From assembly GCA_964490085.1 (NCBI GenBank), contig CAZBAO010000018.1, positions 1 through 19,497 of the forward strand: 19,497 nucleotides of DNA, given 5' to 3'. The notes beneath the pieces were generated by a model. It made no database searches, was not told the DNA's origin, and saw only the letters and a list, made by a program, of their open reading frames with translations. Below, in pieces: positions 8,419-15,770 of this stretch. Positions within the stretch are counted from its first letter, which is position 1, and each line of letters begins with the position of its first letter. Both the position numbers and the translations under genes were made by a program. Source of the DNA: RGIG3009 sp964490085 (GTDB lineage Bacteria; Bacillota; Clostridia; Oscillospirales; Acutalibacteraceae).

Positions 8419-9435
8419 ATGAACAGAATCTTTTATCAGCAGGATTGCGATCTGCAGAAGCTCGCCGGCAAGACCGTTGCCATCATCGGCTACGGCTCTC
8501 AGGGTCACGCTCACGCGCTCAACTTAAAGGACAGCGGCGTGGACGTCGTCGTCGGTCTGTATGAGGGCAGCAAGAGCTGGGCGAAGGCTGAGGCGCAGGG
8601 CCTTAAGGTCATGACCTCCGCCGAGGCTGCGAAGGCTGCCGACATCATCATGATCCTCATCAACGATGAGAAGCAGGCAAAACTCTACAAAGAGAGCATT
8701 GAGCCGAATCTGACCGAGGGTAAGACCTTGGCGTTTGCACACGGCTTTAACATTCACTTTGGCTGCATCAAACCCCCGAAGAACGTTAACGTTATCATGA
8801 TCGCCCCCAAGGGCCCCGGTCACACCGTTCGCAGTGAGTATCAAGTCGGCAAGGGCGTGCCCTGCTTGATCGCGGTCGAGCAGGATGCGACGGGCGACGC
8901 GCTGGAGATCGGTCTGGCGTATGCGCTCGGTATCGGCGGCGCTCGCGCGGGCGTGCTGGAGACCAACTTCCGCACCGAGACCGAAACCGACCTGTTCGGT
9001 GAGCAGGCGGTGCTGTGCGGCGGCGTGTGCGCGCTGATGCAGGCCGGCTTTGAAACGCTGGTCGAGGCGGGCTACGATCCGCGCAACGCGTATTTCGAGT
9101 GCATCCACGAGATGAAGCTCATCGTTGACCTCATCTATCAGAGCGGCTTTGCCGGCATGCGCTATTCCATCTCCAATACCGCGGAGTACGGCGATTATAT
9201 TACCGGACCGAAGATCATCACGGAGGAGACCAAGAAGGCGATGAAGAAAGTACTGTCCGACATTCAGGACGGTACCTTTGCCAAGGATTTCTTGCTCGAT
9301 ATGTCGGATGCCGGCTCGCAGGTGCATTTCAACGCCATGCGTAAGCTCGCGTCTGAGCATCCGTCCGAGGTCGTCGGTGCGGATATCCGCAAGCTGTACA
9401 GCTGGAGCGACGAGGATAAACTCATCAATAACTAA
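8419..9435 (+). CDS. ilvC: Ketol-acid reductoisomerase, class I
   Basis: The enzyme isomerises and reduces acetohydroxy acids to 2,3-dihydroxy acids in the valine/isoleucine branch. The 338-residue length is that of class I (short) KARI. Visible elements are the Rossmann motif GYGSQGHAHA (24-33), catalytic His108 and Lys131, Mg ligands Asp191 and Glu195 (DLFGEQ), and Glu227, Glu231 and Ser252 in the knotted C-terminal domain. In the cofactor-specificity loop after beta-2 (LYEGSKSW, 47-54), Tyr48 occupies the place where NADPH-dependent enzymes usually carry Arg, while Ser51 and Ser53 are kept. The gene follows ilvN by 17 bp with a GAAGGA ribosome binding site and uses more C-ending codons than its neighbours, suggesting high expression. 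Confidence 0.96.
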   Translation: MNRIFYQQDCDLQKLAGKTVAIIGYGSQGHAHALNLKDSGVDVVVGLYEGSKSWAKAEAQGLKVMTSAEAAKAADIIMILINDEKQAKLYKESIEPNLTEGKTLAFAHGFNIHFGCIKPPKNVNVIMIAPKGPGHTVRSEYQVGKGVPCLIAVEQDATGDALEIGLAYALGIGGARAGVLETNFRTETETDLFGEQAVLCGGVCALMQAGFETLVEAGYDPRNAYFECIHEMKLIVDLIYQSGFAGMRYSISNTAEYGDYITGPKIITEETKKAMKKVLSDIQDGTFAKDFLLDMSDAGSQVHFNAMRKLASEHPSEVVGADIRKLYSWSDEDKLINN

Positions 9436-9442
9436 ACCAAAA

Positions 9443-9472
9443 GCGCAGGATGCCCCAAGCGGCATCCTGCGC
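9443..9472 (+). other. Perfect 12-bp hairpin between ilvC and ilvD
   Basis: GCGCAGGATGCC (9443-9454) and its exact reverse complement (9461-9472) enclose a 6-nt loop. On the + strand no T run follows, so it is not a standard terminator for ilvC. On the - strand it is followed by TTTTGG, so a weak antisense terminator is possible. In the operon mRNA it could mark a processing point, protect the ilvC 3' end, or attenuate ilvD. It begins 7 bp after the ilvC stop. Confidence 0.75.
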
Positions 9473-9501
9473 CTACTCCGTATTAAAGGCAGGGTTGCTG
9501 T

Positions 9502-11160
9502 ATGATAAAGGATAAAATTGTTGACGGCTGCCAAAACGCGCCGCACCGAAGTCTGTATCACGCGCTGGGCTTGACCCGCGAGGAGCAGGCGAGACCGCTG
9601 ATCGCGGTCGTCAGCTCGTATAACGAGATCGTGCCGGGTCACATGAATCTGGATAAGATCGTAGAGGCTGTAAAACTGGGTGTCGCGATGGCGGGCGGTA
9701 CGCCGATCGTATTCCCCGCGATCGCGGTGTGCGACGGTATCGCCATGGGGCACGAGGGCATGAAATATTCGCTGGTGACGCGTGATCTCATCGCGGATTC
9801 CACCGAAGCGATGATCCGCGCACACGGCTTTGACGGCGTGGTCATGGTTCCCAACTGTGATAAAAACGTGCCGGGTCTGTTGATGGCGGCCGCGCGCGTG
9901 AACATTCCCACCGTGTTCGTCAGCGGCGGCCCGATGCTCGCAGGCCGTGTGGACGGTAAAAAGACCAGCCTTTCCAGCATGTTTGAAGCGGTGGGTGCGT
10001 ATTCGTCCGGCAAGATCGACGAGAAGCAGTTGACGGTGTGCGAAATGAACACCTGTCCGACCTGCGGTTCTTGCTCGGGTATGTATACCGCGAACTCCAT
10101 GAACTGCCTGACGGAAGTGCTTGGCATGGGCCTTCGCGGCAACGGTACCATTCCGGCGGTGTATTCGCAGCGTATCGAGCTTGCAAAGCACGCCGGTATG
10201 CAGGTGATGGAACTGGTGAAACAGAATATCCGTCCCCGTGATATTATGAATGCGCGTTCCATCCGCAACGCGTTGATCGCGGATATGGCGCTGGGTTGCT
10301 CTACCAACTCGATGCTGCATCTGCCGGCAATCGCGAATGAGTGCGGTGTGGAGTTCAGTCTGGACATGGCAAACGAGCTGAGCGCCGTGACACCGAATCT
10401 GTGTCATTTAGCACCTGCCGGCCCGACGTATATGGAAGATTTAAACGAAGCGGGCGGTGTGTACGCGGTTCTCAAAGAGCTCAGCAAGCTGGATCTGCTG
10501 GATCTGGATGTACTGACCGTCACCGGTAAGACGATGGGCGAGAATATCGCCGATGCGATCAACCGTGATCCGTCAGTCATCCGTCCCGTGGAGGAGCCTT
10601 ATTCCGCGACCGGCGGTATTGCCGTGCTCAAGGGCAACCTTGCACCTGAGGGCAGCGTGGTAAAACGCTCTGCCGTATTACCTGAAATGTTGGTGCACGA
10701 GGGACCCGCCCGCGTGTTTGACTGCGAAGAAGACGCCCAAGCTGCCATTAACGCCGGCAAGATCAAGCCGGGTGACGTGGTAGTTATCCGCTACGAGGGC
10801 CCGAAAGGCGGTCCCGGTATGCGTGAAATGCTCAACCCCACCTCTGCCATTATGGGTATGGGTCTGGGCAACAGCGTGGCGCTCATCACCGACGGTCGAT
10901 TCAGCGGCGCTACCCGCGGTGCGTGTATCGGTCACGTGTCCCCCGAAGCCGCATCCGGCGGTGTGATCGGTGTGGTGCAAGAGGGCGACATCATCAGCAT
11001 CAACATTCCGGAAAACACGCTGGAGCTCAAAGTGGACGACACCGAGCTTGCCGAGCGTATGAAGGCTTTTGTTCCGAAAAAGAAGGAGCTTTCCGGTTAT
11101 CTCAAACGCTATGCCGCGCTGGTTTCCAGCGGTGCGAAAGGTGCGATCTTGAACGGATGA
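9502..11160 (+). CDS. ilvD: Dihydroxy-acid dehydratase
   Basis: This Fe-S enzyme dehydrates 2,3-dihydroxy acids to the 2-oxo acid precursors of valine and isoleucine. The 552-residue protein is full length for the IlvD/Edd family. Cluster-type cysteines lie at 119 (PNCDKNVPG) and in the 185-191 group (CPTCGSC). The family signature regions GCSTNSMLHL and DGRFSGATRGACIGH near the C-terminal domain are intact. The segment SYNEIVPGH (39-47) has Gly46 where many bacterial IlvD proteins have a cluster Cys; the same VPGH form occurs in archaeal/clostridial IlvD as I recall, so this is probably a subfamily trait. It starts 66 bp after ilvC with AGGG 7 nt before the ATG. Phosphogluconate dehydratase is unlikely given the operon. 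Confidence 0.95.
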   Translation: MIKDKIVDGCQNAPHRSLYHALGLTREEQARPLIAVVSSYNEIVPGHMNLDKIVEAVKLGVAMAGGTPIVFPAIAVCDGIAMGHEGMKYSLVTRDLIADSTEAMIRAHGFDGVVMVPNCDKNVPGLLMAAARVNIPTVFVSGGPMLAGRVDGKKTSLSSMFEAVGAYSSGKIDEKQLTVCEMNTCPTCGSCSGMYTANSMNCLTEVLGMGLRGNGTIPAVYSQRIELAKHAGMQVMELVKQNIRPRDIMNARSIRNALIADMALGCSTNSMLHLPAIANECGVEFSLDMANELSAVTPNLCHLAPAGPTYMEDLNEAGGVYAVLKELSKLDLLDLDVLTVTGKTMGENIADAINRDPSVIRPVEEPYSATGGIAVLKGNLAPEGSVVKRSAVLPEMLVHEGPARVFDCEEDAQAAINAGKIKPGDVVVIRYEGPKGGPGMREMLNPTSAIMGMGLGNSVALITDGRFSGATRGACIGHVSPEAASGGVIGVVQEGDIISINIPENTLELKVDDTELAERMKAFVPKKKELSGYLKRYAALVSSGAKGAILNG

Positions 11161-12350
11161 ACACCCGATTTTTACACGTACAATTGCAGTCGTTGACCGT
11201 ATTCCGCGCGTTGCTTGACGATCCTGTGATCGTGGCGCTGTGCCGATATCTCGGTACGCCGCCGTCTGACACCGCGAAAGCGGTATCCGCATACGCGGCG
11301 TTCGTTGCCGAGGTGTACAACACCGGCGCCGAGACCTTTGCTGCGTACGTACAGGGGCTTGTCAACGACGATGAAAACGCGTATATCCGCTTGATCGGCA
11401 AAGGCGAGCAGCCGCCCGCAGAGATGGAACGGTGCGCGCAGTCGGAGCTCGGCATTTTGCAAACGGTTGCCGATCTGACGGCAACCGAGCTGTGTGCTGA
11501 GCTTGCGTGGAGCGGCTACCTGCCGGCGTTTCCGGTGGGGAAGGTCGATCTTGTCGGTGATTATGAGGTGCGGTGCGCCAATGTTGATCGCTATGGGTAC
11601 GGTATGTACGCCAAGCACCGTATGTTTTACGTCAGTCCCGAGAACAAGATCGTGCCGGTGTATCATCCCGACCGCACTCGCTTGTCGTCTCTGGTGGATT
11701 ATGAGCGCGAAAAGCAGATCATCGTGGACAACACGGTGGCACTGTTAGAGGGCAAGCCCGCCGCCAATATTTTGCTCACGGGAGATGCCGGTACCGGCAA
11801 ATCCTCCACCGTCAAAGCGGTAGTCAACGAGCTTCACGACCGCGGTCTTCGCATTTTAGAGGTTCGCAAGGAGCAGCTGCACGCGATCCCGTCCATACTG
11901 GATTCGCTGAGCAGTAATCCGTTGAAATTTATCTTGTTTATCGACGATCTGTCGTTCCAGAAGGACGACGACAATTTCAGTGCACTCAAAGCGATCCTGG
12001 AGGGCTCGGTCTCCACCAAGGCGCAGAATGTGGTGGTGTATGCCACCAGCAACCGCCGCCACTTGGTCAAGGAGACCTTCTCCGACCGTGACGGTGACGA
12101 TATTCACCGCAATGATACGATGCAGGAGATCATCTCGCTGTCGGCGCGGTTCGGTATTCATATTACCTTCCAAAAGCCGGATAAACAGACCTATCTTGAT
12201 ATCGTGCGGCATTTAGCCGCCGAACGCGGTCTCGCACACGATCCCGACGAGTTGGATCTGCTTGCCGAACGGTTTGCATTGGATAAGGGCGGCCGTTCCG
12301 CCCGCGCCGCGAAGCAGTTTATTGATGGTTTGACCGCATCAGAAAATTAA
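11157..12350 (+). CDS. DUF815-type AAA-family ATPase, function unknown
   Basis: The 397-residue protein has a poorly defined N-terminal region (1-185) followed by an AAA ATPase core: Walker A GDAGTGKSS (209-217, Lys215), Walker B ILFIDDLSF (259-267), a sensor-like ATSNRRHL (296-303), and GGRSARAA (378-385), which could be a sensor-2/arginine element. This arrangement, with the FIDDLSF box, matches the DUF815 family of bacterial ATPases, whose role I cannot name. No signal peptide or membrane segment is seen, so it is probably cytoplasmic. The start ATG overlaps the ilvD stop as ATGA, implying translational coupling. In-frame sequence further upstream lies inside ilvD and is unlikely to be coding in this frame. 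It is the last gene before the operon terminator. Whether it serves branched-chain amino acid synthesis or is a passenger cannot be told from the sequence. Confidence 0.85.
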   Translation: MNTRFLHVQLQSLTVFRALLDDPVIVALCRYLGTPPSDTAKAVSAYAAFVAEVYNTGAETFAAYVQGLVNDDENAYIRLIGKGEQPPAEMERCAQSELGILQTVADLTATELCAELAWSGYLPAFPVGKVDLVGDYEVRCANVDRYGYGMYAKHRMFYVSPENKIVPVYHPDRTRLSSLVDYEREKQIIVDNTVALLEGKPAANILLTGDAGTGKSSTVKAVVNELHDRGLRILEVRKEQLHAIPSILDSLSSNPLKFILFIDDLSFQKDDDNFSALKAILEGSVSTKAQNVVVYATSNRRHLVKETFSDRDGDDIHRNDTMQEIISLSARFGIHITFQKPDKQTYLDIVRHLAAERGLAHDPDELDLLAERFALDKGGRSARAAKQFIDGLTASEN

Positions 12351-12351
12351 C

Positions 12352-12392
12352 AGAATCCCCGCTCGTTTGAGCGGGGATTCTTTGATGATTTT
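12352..12392. terminator. Bidirectional intrinsic terminator of the ilv/leu operon and the holB-ricT-rmuC operon
   Basis: A perfect 13-bp stem (12352-12364 with 12369-12381) has a GTTT loop. On the + strand it is followed by TTGATGATTTTTT; on the - strand by TGTTAATTTT. It lies between the converging stop codons at 12350 and 12393, so it can end both operons. Confidence 0.88.
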
Positions 12393-13592
12393 TTATTCTT
12401 CCGTTTCGGTGCTTGGCAACGCGAGGAGGTTGTCGGCTTCGTCGGCTTCGACTTCTTCCACATTGCGCAGATTGCGCAGGATGATGTTGTTGCGTTTGCG
12501 GGCATCGTCTAAAACGTTGCCGGCCTCGTCCACCTTTTTCTTGGCCTTTTCCAAAAGACCCTCGAACTTGTCGTACTGTGTTTTGACCGCACCGAGCACC
12601 TTCCACACCTCGGCGGCGCGCTTGTCTAAAGCGACTGTGCGGAAGCCGATCCGCAGGGTGTTGAGGAACGCGGTGATGGTGGTCGGACCACACACCATAA
12701 CGCGGTATTTGTTCTGCAAATCTTCTGCCAAACCGGGACGGCGCAGGATCTCGGCATACAAGCCTTCGGTTGGGAGAAACATGATCGCAAAATCGGTGGT
12801 CTTGGGTACATCAATGTACAGATCGGCAATGGTTTTTGCCTCGTTGCGGATGGTGCGCTCCAGCGCCTTTGTTGCGGCTTCGGCTGCTTCCTTGTCTGCT
12901 TTTTCGGCGGCATCCACCAATCGTGCGTAATCCTCTTGCGGGAATTTCGAGTCGATGGGCAGCCAAATATAGGTGCCGTCCTCGTCGCGGGACGGGATCT
13001 TTACGGCAAATTCCACCTGCTCGCGGTTGCCGCGGATGGAAACGTTTTGCGCGTATTGCTCGGCGGTGAGGGTCTGCTCTAAAATATTGCCGAGCTGTAC
13101 CTCTGCCCACGTGCCGCGTGCTTTGACGTTGGTCAGCACACGCTGTAGGTCGCTGACACCGCTTGCCAGCTCTTTCATCTCACCGAGCGATTTATACACG
13201 CTTTGCAGTTGCTCTCCCACCGTTTTAAAGCTGGAATCCAAACGCTTCGTGAGCGTGCTTTGCAACTTTTCATCGACGGTCTCCCGCATCTGATCCAGCT
13301 TTTTCTCATTGCTTTCCTGTAAACCGCGCACCGCGGTGGTGAGGGTGGCGTTTAGTTTTTCTTGATGCTCACCGGAAGCTTTGAGCGATTCCTTTTGCCC
13401 CTCGGTGATGGTCTGATTCATTTCCCTTAAGGCGTTGTTCAGCTCTTGACGGGTGCTGCGCACTTCGTCGCGCAACCGACGCTCCGATTCCTCTAAATGC
13501 TCACGGGAATCGGTTTTGGGTTTGCGTACCAAAAGCAGGATCTGCAGGGCGATCACCAATACCAGCAGAGCCGCGATCACGTACAGTTCCAT
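12393..13592 (-). CDS. rmuC: RmuC family DNA recombination-limiting protein
   Basis: The 399-residue protein begins with one hydrophobic membrane segment (about 3-22). A long polar coiled coil follows (about 28-150), then the RmuC nuclease-like domain: LTNVKARGTWAEVQLGNILE (153-172), VEFAVKIP (193-200), WLPIDSKFP (210-218), and MFLPTEGLYAE further on. The D-S-K at 214-216 resembles the catalytic D-x-K of restriction-endonuclease folds. RmuC in E. coli limits inversion at short inverted repeats; nuclease activity is predicted, not shown here. It is the last gene of the - strand cluster, 2 bp after ricT, with AGGAG inside the end of ricT. This is an unusual companion for ricT/holB but housekeeping in nature. 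Confidence 0.93.
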   Translation of the reverse strand: MELYVIAALLVLVIALQILLLVRKPKTDSREHLEESERRLRDEVRSTRQELNNALREMNQTITEGQKESLKASGEHQEKLNATLTTAVRGLQESNEKKLDQMRETVDEKLQSTLTKRLDSSFKTVGEQLQSVYKSLGEMKELASGVSDLQRVLTNVKARGTWAEVQLGNILEQTLTAEQYAQNVSIRGNREQVEFAVKIPSRDEDGTYIWLPIDSKFPQEDYARLVDAAEKADKEAAEAATKALERTIRNEAKTIADLYIDVPKTTDFAIMFLPTEGLYAEILRRPGLAEDLQNKYRVMVCGPTTITAFLNTLRIGFRTVALDKRAAEVWKVLGAVKTQYDKFEGLLEKAKKKVDEAGNVLDDARKRNNIILRNLRNVEEVEADEADNLLALPSTETEE

Positions 13593-13594
13593 AT

Positions 13595-14467
13595 TTATTC
13601 AAGCTCCTGTAACTCTTCTTCTATTTTTTCCTTCTTATCCGGCTTATTGTTTTTGCCATCCTTGATGACCTTGACATCCTCGCGGTTCAGCAGGACGGGT
13701 GGGGAATCCGGTGCTTTTTCTAAGCGCACCTTCAGATTGCCCGACAGAATATTTACCTCTACCACCGTACCGCGTCCCTCGGGCGTGTTGACAAGGGCAC
13801 CCTGTTTCGGCGTTACTTTAATGAGTGAGGAATAGGTATCCTGCTCATACTTTAAGCAACACATCAGTCTACCGCACGAGCCGGAAATTTTCGTGGGGTT
13901 GAGGGACAAGCCCTGTTCCTTTGCCATTTTGATGGATACCGGCTGGAAATCGGGCAGGAACTGTGCACAGCACAACGGTCTGCCGCAGATGCCAAGTCCG
14001 CCGAGCATTTTGGCTTCGTCGCGCACACCGATCTGGCGCAGCTCGATACGGGTGTGGAACAGACCCGCCAGATCCTTGACGAGGTTACGGAAATCCACGC
14101 GCCCGTCAGCGGTGAAATAGAACAGGATCTTGGAGTTGTCGAAGGCATACTCCGCACTGATGAGCTTCATATCCAGTTTGTGTGCCGCAACGCGCTCCTC
14201 ACAAAGCTTCAGTGCACGGACTTCTTTTTCGGCGTTCTCCTTGGCGTGACGAACGTCCTCTGCGGTTGCCGGCCGCACCACGTCCTTTAGCGGCTTAATG
14301 ATCTCGGAATCCTCCATATCGCGGTTTCCCATTACTACCTCGCCGCACTCTAAGCCGCGGGCAGTTTCCACGATGGCGTGATCCCCCTTGCGGAAGGTGT
14401 ATCCCGCCGAGGCGAAATAATACACCTTTCCCATGTTCTTAAAGCGAATACCGATGATATTCGTCAT
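13595..14467 (-). CDS. ricT: RicT (YaaT/PSP1-domain) Fe-S protein
   Basis: The 290-residue protein contains the PSP1 C-terminal domain and the two cysteine groups of RicT/YaaT: CGRPLCC (161-167) and SGSCGRLMCCLKYE (195-208). In Bacillus, RicT joins RicA and RicF in a [4Fe-4S]-bearing complex that stimulates RNase Y-dependent mRNA maturation and affects sporulation and competence. A lysine- and glutamate-rich tail (from about 267) is low complexity. It follows holB by 12 bp with GGAGAGGA before the ATG. The holB-yaaT adjacency is the same as in B. subtilis, supporting the identification. ricA and ricF are not in this window. Confidence 0.92.
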   Translation of the reverse strand: MTNIIGIRFKNMGKVYYFASAGYTFRKGDHAIVETARGLECGEVVMGNRDMEDSEIIKPLKDVVRPATAEDVRHAKENAEKEVRALKLCEERVAAHKLDMKLISAEYAFDNSKILFYFTADGRVDFRNLVKDLAGLFHTRIELRQIGVRDEAKMLGGLGICGRPLCCAQFLPDFQPVSIKMAKEQGLSLNPTKISGSCGRLMCCLKYEQDTYSSLIKVTPKQGALVNTPEGRGTVVEVNILSGNLKVRLEKAPDSPPVLLNREDVKVIKDGKNNKPDKKEKIEEELQELE

Positions 14468-14479
14468 TGTGATCCTCTC

Positions 14480-15484
14480 CTATCGTCCTGCGGCGCGGCG
14501 CAGCCGTGCGCAGAGAATGGTTAAAAATAATGCGTGGTTCATGTTAAAGAACCGTGCCGTTTGCAGTTCCTCGATTACCGAGATCAGCGAGAGAAGCTGT
14601 TCGCGCGTCAGTGACCGCGAAAGCGCTTCGGCGGTTTCCGGCGAGGTTCCTAAAAACGCCTTGTGGCCGAACCGACGAACCAGTGCGTCACGAAAGATCA
14701 GCTTCAGGCCGCTGAGCACTGCCGTGACGCGATCCTTCTGCTTTTCGAGCGGCGCGGTGGCGGTGAGTAGTGTCAGCTCCGTCGGTGCGGTGATAGCGGA
14801 GGCAATGGACGGAAGCAGATTCAAAATGTCCTTGTACGAGCCGTCCGACAAGCCGTTCAGTGCTTGCCCGATGATCCCTCCCCACAGTACCGCCGCACGC
14901 GTTACCTCTTCTTCGGAGCAATCCGGCAACCGACGGCGCAGTACCGCGACGGCTTCCTCGGTCGACACACCGCTAAGCGGCACGGCAAAGACGCGGGATC
15001 GCACGGTTTCGAGCAGTTGAGAGCGTTGCTCACAGGTCAACACAAAGCGCACGAGCGCAGGCGGTTCTTCCAAAACCTTGAGCAACGAATTTTGTGCCTG
15101 CTCGGTCATGTTCTGTACATCGCACAGAATGAAGACGCGCACCGGTGCTTCGTTGGGAAGCACGTATACCTCTTCGCGCAGCTCGCGCACGACGTCAATA
15201 TGGAACGATCGCGCCTCGCCGCCTCCGCCGATCTCGGTAACGTCGGGATGGTTTCCCGAAAACACTTTATGGCAAGCGGGACAAGTCCCGCAGGGCTTCT
15301 CGCCCGTGCTGCGGCATACCGCTGCCGCAGCGATCTGCCGAGCAAGTGTACGGCGGCCGCTCCCCGCCGGTCCTTCAACAAGAACGGCGTGCGGAAACGC
15401 ACCGGCGTCCAAACGGGAGGAAAGCAGTGCTTTTGCCGCTTGATTGCCTGCAAAAACAGAACCGTCCGGTAACGTCCAGTTCAT
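14480..15484 (-). CDS. holB: DNA polymerase III delta' subunit (clamp loader)
   Basis: The 334-residue protein has the AAA+ clamp-loader layout: P-loop region GPAGSGRRT (38-46), the four-cysteine zinc module (Cys57, Cys65, Cys68, Cys71 with CGTCPACHKVF), the SLLKVLEEPP helix typical of delta'/DnaX, and a C-terminal helical collar domain. The P-loop lysine is replaced by Arg44, consistent with delta' subunits being structural stators that need not hydrolyse ATP. It assembles with delta and tau/gamma to load the beta clamp. The gene is the first of its operon, with a strong AAGGAGG ribosome binding site and a promoter about 35 bp upstream. A DnaX assignment is rejected because of the short length and non-canonical P-loop. 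Confidence 0.92.
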   Translation of the reverse strand: MNWTLPDGSVFAGNQAAKALLSSRLDAGAFPHAVLVEGPAGSGRRTLARQIAAAAVCRSTGEKPCGTCPACHKVFSGNHPDVTEIGGGGEARSFHIDVVRELREEVYVLPNEAPVRVFILCDVQNMTEQAQNSLLKVLEEPPALVRFVLTCEQRSQLLETVRSRVFAVPLSGVSTEEAVAVLRRRLPDCSEEEVTRAAVLWGGIIGQALNGLSDGSYKDILNLLPSIASAITAPTELTLLTATAPLEKQKDRVTAVLSGLKLIFRDALVRRFGHKAFLGTSPETAEALSRSLTREQLLSLISVIEELQTARFFNMNHALFLTILCARLRRAAGR

Positions 15485-15516
15485 GTGCCATCCTCCTTCA
15501 TACCATACTTGTTCTA

Positions 15517-15545
15517 ATTATACCGCACTTTTGCTCACCTGACAA
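15517..15545 (-). promoter_or_regulatory. Sigma-A promoter of holB-ricT-rmuC
   Basis: Read on the - strand: -35 TTGTCA (15545-15540), 17-nt spacer, -10 TATAAT (15522-15517). The inverted repeat CAAGAA-TT-TTCTTG (15543-15556) overlaps the -35 box and could be a protein site. Confidence 0.82.
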
Positions 15546-15696
15546 GAATTTTCTTGACTTTTATACCGTAAGAGAGTCGAATCCCCCAATGCCTATAGGC
15601 AACCTTTTTGGTGCTTGTTCCGTTTTTGTCATTGGCAGGATGGCGTGTGGTGGAAAAAGCTGAGGCAATACGGGCGGAAAAACGCGGCGAAAACCA
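15546..15696. other. Non-coding stretch between divergent promoters, possible dispersed repeat
   Basis: No credible gene is present: open frames here lack ribosome binding sites and family features. It contains the perfect 12-bp palindrome TGCCTATAGGCA (15590-15601) followed by CC and five T, and a second copy of TTATACCG (15561-15568; first copy 15518-15525). The composition differs from the flanking genes. It could be a dispersed intergenic repeat or the relic of one; I have no direct evidence of other copies. Confidence 0.35.
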
Positions 15697-15725
15697 TTGC
15701 GAGTTCGGTTCCCTTATGGTATAAT
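15697..15725 (+). promoter_or_regulatory. Sigma-A promoter of znuACB
   Basis: -35 TTGCGA (15697-15702), 17-nt spacer, -10 TATAAT (15720-15725) with an extended TGG just before it. Transcription would start near 15732, about 40 nt before the znuA ATG. Confidence 0.82.
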
Positions 15726-15740
15726 GAAAAGCCATACCAT
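15716..15740. promoter_or_regulatory. Candidate operator (inverted repeat) at the znu promoter
   Basis: ATGGTAT (15716-15722) and its exact complement ATACCAT (15734-15740) flank an 11-nt spacer. They cover the -10 box and the predicted start site, a placement suited to a repressor. The regulator is unknown; a Zur/Fur- or DtxR-type metalloregulator is inferred from the gene content only, since the sequence does not match the Bacillus Zur box I know. A third ATACCAT occurs at 15500-15506 in the holB leader. Confidence 0.4.
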
Positions 15741-15770
15741 TTTATTAAAACAGATGACAGGGGGGAGACC

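Noticed and set aside
8524..10407. Very long (about 627-codon) open frame on the - strand across ilvC and ilvD
   Set aside because: It lies antisense to two well-conserved genes, has no recognisable family and a His/Arg-rich composition expected from reading codon-biased genes backwards, and has no clear ribosome binding site.
10923..11156. N-terminal extension of the DUF815 protein into ilvD
   Set aside because: It would overlap the conserved ilvD C terminus in another frame; the ATG at 11157 has the typical ATGA coupling.
14480..15484. Identification of the clamp-loader gene as dnaX
   Set aside because: Length of 334 residues, Arg in the P-loop, and the ricT neighbour point to delta' (holB).
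15561..15568. Second holB promoter using the other CGGTATAA copy
   Set aside because: No acceptable -35 hexamer lies 16-18 nt upstream on the - strand.
15569..15590. Possible tRNA 3' end (GTCGAATCCCCC resembles a T-arm)
   Set aside because: No acceptor stem, anticodon arm or full T-arm can be formed with flanking sequence.
15535..15735. Short - strand frame of 66 codons upstream of holB
   Set aside because: No ribosome binding site or known domain, and it overlaps both divergent promoters; better explained as non-coding or repeat sequence.
15615..15770. N-terminal extension of ZnuA
   Set aside because: It contains the promoter and start site of the operon; the ATG at 15771 has a strong ribosome binding site and precedes the signal segment.
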